Positions 32,111-35,903 of a stretch of 35,903 nt of DNA are shown here, one piece after another; within the stretch, counting starts at the first letter, position 1; the number at the start of each line of letters is the position of its first letter. The stretch comes from Lachnospiraceae bacterium. GTDB lineage: Bacteria > Bacillota > Clostridia > Lachnospirales > Lachnospiraceae. The stretch spans positions 1 through 35,903 of the forward strand of contig VSNJ01000024.1 of NCBI GenBank assembly GCA_009774235.1, read 5' to 3'. The notes under the pieces are model-generated. The model was not told the DNA's origin. It saw nothing but the letters and a program-made list of their open reading frames with translations, and searched no databases. Made by a program: the position numbers and the translations under genes.

Positions 32111-33523
32111 ATGAGTGAAGTAACAGTTTTTATGCCTGTGTATAATGCTGGAAAATATTTAAGGGAGGCAGTTGACAGTATACTGGAGCAGACATATAAG
32201 GATTTTAAATTTCTTATTATTGATGATGGTTCTGTTGATAACAGCAGAAAGATTTTAGAAGAATATAAAGATAAAGATGGAAGAATCAGGCTGGAATCTA
32301 ATGATGTAAATAAAGGGGTTTCATATACAAGAAACCGTGGGCTGGAGTTGTGTGATACAGATTTAATTGCTTTTATGGATGCTGATGATATTGCAGTTCC
32401 AGAACGTTTAGAAACACAAGTTAAGTACCTTAAAAATAATCCAGGCATAATAGGGGTTGGAGGTTATGCACAGGATATAGATGAAGATGGAAAACTATTA
32501 AATGGACTTTACCCAAGGTATTTAAACCCAAGGTATATTAAAGCTAATATGATTCTTGAAAACTGTATTGCAAATGGAAGTGTAACAATGCGGATGGATG
32601 TTATCAGGAATAATAATATACATTATCTTGATAACCATTATGGTATAGAAGACTATAGGTTTTATTGTGAGTGTTTACAATATGGAATGATTGCTAATAT
32701 TAATATGGTTATGCAGAAATACAGGATTGTTTCTTCTGGGCTTACAGTTTCAAACAGTAGTGAAAAAAAAGCAAAAAGAGATGAAATAATTGATAGTATC
32801 CATGAGTATAATTTTGCACAGTATGGTTTTGAATTTAGTAAAAAAGAAAAATATATAATAAAAAAAGTATTTCGGGAAGATGGAAGGACTGAAAATGAAG
32901 AAGAACTGAATGATTTGTATTTTGCATTACAAAGTATGGCTAACCAGGCAGAAGAATTGGATATTGATATTTCAAAAGAAATAAAAATTATGTGCAGGAA
33001 ACAATTTGGTAACCAGGTATCAAAAGCCTTTTTTCTGTGGGAAAATCTTTTAAATTATAATCAAAAAGACGGGATAAAGTACAATATTGATGAAGAGATG
33101 GCTAAGGCAAGGGAAATGTATGGTAAAGATTATGAAGAGAATACAGAAAGGGTAAAAGGGTTTTTAAATTATTGTACAGAGAAAAGTTTAAAAGTTGCTG
33201 TCTGGGGGGCTGGATTAAAAGGTCTTGCATTTTTACAAAATGCAGATGCAGAAGGTAATTTAATTAAAATGATGATTGATAAAAGTCCTGTAAAATGGGA
33301 TGTTAAGCTTCCTACAGGACATATTATCAAGAGTCCTGAAGCAGCCATTAGTGATAATGTTAATGTTATATTAGTTGTTAATTCTATTTTTTATGGTGAT
33401 GTATGGAATTTATTTTGCGAAAATTATAAAAGTGTTACTATTTTGCATTTGGATGATATTCTAACTTTACAGAAACCATATGAATATTTTATTGAAAGTA
33501 GTAATTATAAAACTAAATTATAG
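32111..33523 (+). CDS. GT2 glycosyltransferase with C-terminal Rossmann-like domain
   Basis: A 470-aa protein. The GT-A domain (about 3-230) shows VTVFMPVYNAGKYL, LIIDDGSVDNS (35-45) and FMDADD (88-93). A helical Lys/Glu-rich middle (about 240-350) follows. The C-terminal domain (about 360-460) has KVAVWGAGLKGLAFLQ, MMIDKSPVKWDVKLPTGHII and VNVILVVNSIFYGDVW, the fourth Rossmann-like accessory domain in a row. ATG 32111 was preferred because GAGG lies 7 nt upstream; ATG 32105 is too close. Base composition is more AT-rich here than in the operon's first half. Confidence 0.85.
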   Translation: MSEVTVFMPVYNAGKYLREAVDSILEQTYKDFKFLIIDDGSVDNSRKILEEYKDKDGRIRLESNDVNKGVSYTRNRGLELCDTDLIAFMDADDIAVPERLETQVKYLKNNPGIIGVGGYAQDIDEDGKLLNGLYPRYLNPRYIKANMILENCIANGSVTMRMDVIRNNNIHYLDNHYGIEDYRFYCECLQYGMIANINMVMQKYRIVSSGLTVSNSSEKKAKRDEIIDSIHEYNFAQYGFEFSKKEKYIIKKVFREDGRTENEEELNDLYFALQSMANQAEELDIDISKEIKIMCRKQFGNQVSKAFFLWENLLNYNQKDGIKYNIDEEMAKAREMYGKDYEENTERVKGFLNYCTEKSLKVAVWGAGLKGLAFLQNADAEGNLIKMMIDKSPVKWDVKLPTGHIIKSPEAAISDNVNVILVVNSIFYGDVWNLFCENYKSVTILHLDDILTLQKPYEYFIESSNYKTKL

Positions 33524-33556
33524 ATATATAATAATAAAAAAGTCAGAGGGAAAATT

Positions 33557-35065
33557 ATGAATATATTATGCAGGGGAAATGGCTCAAGAAATGGCTACCA
33601 GTCAGCTGTACTTAGAAAGATAGAAGAGGCAGGTATTTTTGATAAATGTGTAATTATAAATGAAGACATTGATGGAAAAGACAGGTATTTAGGGCAAAAA
33701 TATAAATATATAGATATAGGCTTAGGTTATAAAAATAGTTATTGTGATTCTTATGATATAAATAAATTATTGCCACTTTCAAAAGATATTATATGCAGAA
33801 TGCAGCCATATGAGACCTCTGCAATGAGAATGACAATGAGATTAACAGGGTTTCCAGTAAGTACATACAATGAAGCTATGGATGAGTATTTACTACATTT
33901 ACGTTTCTGGAACCATATTATAGAAGAAGAAAAGATTGATTTAGTATATTTTTCTGTTATACCTCATTTTATATTTGAATATGTGATATATGGACTTGCA
34001 AAAAGTAAGGGGTTAAGAGTAGTAGTTTCTGATGCAATACATATCAAATCATATAATTTTTTAATTGGTGATTCTATTGAAAGTATGGGTTATAAAGTTA
34101 AAGATTATTATGATGAATTATTAAAAAATGAAACGGAAACTGTTATATTAAGAAAAGATTTTGAGGATTTTTACCAGTCAGTTATTAATGAAAGTGTTGG
34201 AATATTAACATTGGATGAAATGAATGAAAAAAAGTATTTGACAGATAAAGATATATCATTAAGGTATATTAGCGAACCAGTCATAGAAAGCCAGATGAAA
34301 TGTTATTTACAAAGACTTAAAGGAGATAAAAGCCTGAATGAAAATAAAAGATATTCAATAGATAAATTGGATTTTAAAGCGTATATAGATAGGGTAAATA
34401 AATCTAAAAATATGTGCAGAATACTTGTTAAAAAAGAAGAATATGAAACTTATACACAGATACCAGATTATAATGAAAAATATATATATTATGCATTGCA
34501 GCTTACTCCAGAAGCAACTACATTGCCAATGGCTGGGATATTTGAAAACCAGTTGTTGTCTTTACAAATATTGTCTTATGTGGCTGCGAAAAACAATATA
34601 TTAATATATGTAAAGGAACATTATGTCCAATATGGACGGGAGAAAAAATTTTATGAATTAATAAATAATCTTCCAAATGTAAAATTAATTTCTGTTAATA
34701 TTCCTTCAATGGTACTTATTAAAAATAGTATTGCAGTATCTACACAAACAGGGAGTTGTATATTAGAAGGAATGATTAAAGAAAAACCATCAATAACTTT
34801 TTCAAAAGGATACTGGTCATATGGACCAGGGGTATATTATGTTGATAATGCTATTGAATGTGAAAGAGTAGTTAAATTAATTATAAATAAGGAATATAAA
34901 ATTACACAAAAAAAAGTACGTAAATTTCTTAAAGCATATCAAATGGCATCATTTTTGTCTACACATGATTGCATAGAAATAGAACAAGAAAACTTTTCAT
35001 TTGATGAATATGTAAAACAAACTTCACAAGCGGTTATTGCAGAAATGAAGAAATATAAACTTTAG
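33557..35065 (+). CDS. Capsule polysaccharide biosynthesis (KpsS/LipB-like) protein
   Basis: A 502-aa protein, probably cytoplasmic. The C-terminal half (about 305-440) fits the Capsule_synth family (PF05159): YYALQLTPEATTLPMAGIFENQ, ILIYVKEHYVQYG, VKLISVNIPSMVLIKNS and STQTGSCILEGMIKEKPSITF. These regions correspond to the QxxPE, KEHP and GSxxxEA parts of KpsS/KpsC-like transferases. The N-terminal half is AT-rich and not recognisable. It probably transfers a sugar to the growing chain or its lipid carrier. ATG 33557 has CAGAGGG upstream. Confidence 0.65.
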   Translation: MNILCRGNGSRNGYQSAVLRKIEEAGIFDKCVIINEDIDGKDRYLGQKYKYIDIGLGYKNSYCDSYDINKLLPLSKDIICRMQPYETSAMRMTMRLTGFPVSTYNEAMDEYLLHLRFWNHIIEEEKIDLVYFSVIPHFIFEYVIYGLAKSKGLRVVVSDAIHIKSYNFLIGDSIESMGYKVKDYYDELLKNETETVILRKDFEDFYQSVINESVGILTLDEMNEKKYLTDKDISLRYISEPVIESQMKCYLQRLKGDKSLNENKRYSIDKLDFKAYIDRVNKSKNMCRILVKKEEYETYTQIPDYNEKYIYYALQLTPEATTLPMAGIFENQLLSLQILSYVAAKNNILIYVKEHYVQYGREKKFYELINNLPNVKLISVNIPSMVLIKNSIAVSTQTGSCILEGMIKEKPSITFSKGYWSYGPGVYYVDNAIECERVVKLIINKEYKITQKKVRKFLKAYQMASFLSTHDCIEIEQENFSFDEYVKQTSQAVIAEMKKYKL

Positions 35066-35083
35066 AAAGGTATTTTATAGATT

Positions 35084-35903
35084 ATGATATGTGTATATGA
35101 GCCTAAATGTAGAGGTAGGCATCATGAATTGGTGAATGCAGGTATAATAGAATTATTAAATATAGTTACATTAAATGAGAAGTTAATTTTTTATGGTGAA
35201 AAATTTCATCTTAAAAATAATGAAATTTTATTATTTAATAAAAAAGTTAATATTGAGAATAGAGAAGTTATATTACCTTTAGAGGATAATATTTGTTCCT
35301 GTATTGATAATTTAAGGATTATTTTGGATATATTGTTAGAAAATATTAAAGAACACAATTTGATATTTTTTGTTACAAATATTGATATTGGAGTATGCTT
35401 TGCGATAAATATATTGTCAAGAATATTTAGAAATGTGAAATTTATTATTGGAATGCATGGTATAATGGAAAATTTTACTAAAGACATTTTAAATAAACAA
35501 GAAAAAATATTTAAAATTCTTTTAGAATGGTCTGCTTATAGGGAAAATGTAACATATTTAATATATTCTAAATTATATAAAAAGTATTTAAAAAATATAT
35601 TTTCAAAAAGATTAATAAATAAAATAAAATTTATGCATATACCATTTTTGTATTTTGATGATTTTAAAAAAAAACATAAAGATAAATTGGTTTTAGCTAC
35701 TATTGGTTCTGCTGCAAACGAGAAAATGTATGAACTAATTAATTATTTGAATTTACATTGTGTTAAAGATAACTATGAATTTTATATTTTTAGCTGGGGT
35801 ACAAAAATTCCTTTTTCAAGACTGAAAAATACAAATTTATATATAAATTTTGAGCGTGATAAAATTAATGAAATAATGCATTTTGTAGATGGTATTATTA
35901 TAC
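35084..35903 (+). CDS. Partial glycosyltransferase-like protein, runs off the window
   Basis: An open frame of 273 codons without a stop to the window edge, very AT-rich and full of Lys, Asn, Ile and Phe. It starts MICVYEPKCRGRHHELVNAG and continues with FIIGMHGIMENF, LVLATIGSAANEKMYELINYL and a final INEIMHFVDGIII. These match the general course of a GT-B enzyme: an N-terminal Rossmann fold, then a short linker, then the start of the C-terminal donor-binding fold. The start has only AAAGG at long spacing, so the true start may differ. It is 18 nt after the capsule protein and likely belongs to the same operon. Confidence 0.6.
   Translation, partial: MICVYEPKCRGRHHELVNAGIIELLNIVTLNEKLIFYGEKFHLKNNEILLFNKKVNIENREVILPLEDNICSCIDNLRIILDILLENIKEHNLIFFVTNIDIGVCFAINILSRIFRNVKFIIGMHGIMENFTKDILNKQEKIFKILLEWSAYRENVTYLIYSKLYKKYLKNIFSKRLINKIKFMHIPFLYFDDFKKKHKDKLVLATIGSAANEKMYELINYLNLHCVKDNYEFYIFSWGTKIPFSRLKNTNLYINFERDKINEIMHFVDGIII

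Noticed and set aside
1..35903. CRISPR arrays, insertion sequences, prophage or rRNA genes
   Set aside because: No regularly spaced direct repeats, transposase, phage structural genes or rRNA sequence were seen. The recombinase at 22701 stands alone.

Overview
The window looks like a chromosomal segment of a low-GC, Gram-positive, gut-type Clostridia member, most likely Lachnospiraceae (inference). The support is AGGAGG-type ribosome binding sites, sigma-A promoters of the TTGACA/TATAAT type, AGG and ATA codons used freely, a SpoIIM-like sporulation membrane protein, a BmrCD-like heterodimeric exporter and a DUF5721 protein. I cannot name the species.

Layout. 1-12770 is mostly housekeeping: a GT-C membrane glycosyltransferase, a Zn-dependent phospholipase C-like protein, a ZnuCB-type metal transporter, tRNA-Gln(CUG), a secreted Ig-like protein, YqeY, a GtrB-like polyprenyl-phosphate glycosyltransferase, a divergent ABC-F ATPase, a PIG-V-like mannosyltransferase, and a GH13_11 debranching-enzyme homologue that has lost all three catalytic acids. 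12772-16240 holds two large palindromic repeats of one diverged family (12772-13032 and 15549-15763), a small Cys-rich protein, a DUF5721 protein, an EVE-like/HNH nuclease and a MarR regulator. 16315-20052 encodes the two halves of an ABC exporter. SpoIIM-like and orphan SBP_bac_5-like genes follow, divergently transcribed.

The main find is at 22701-23914. A tyrosine recombinase gene is followed by a 186-bp cassette bounded by perfect 18-bp inverted repeats (23641-23658 and 23809-23826). The cassette carries a perfect consensus promoter (TTGACA-17-TATAAT, 23761-23789) that points at a long surface-polysaccharide operon. Each repeat looks like a recombinase core site: 6-bp inverted arms around an asymmetric 6-bp spacer. 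Just outside the left repeat, a terminator faces the other way (23605-23630), placed to stop the promoter if the cassette is flipped. This reads as an ON/OFF invertible promoter controlling the locus, shown here in the ON state.

The locus (23914 to the window end) encodes a TagB/TagF-like polyol-phosphate transferase. Next comes a nucleotidyltransferase-kinase fusion with an unknown protein, a SIS isomerase and a HAD phosphatase, probably a pathway for an activated sugar or polyol. Six glycosyltransferase or capsule-type proteins follow; four of them carry the same kind of Rossmann-like accessory domain. Genes overlap or are closely spaced up to about 31000. The far end becomes very AT-rich, as expected for recently exchanged capsule genes, and the last gene runs off the window.
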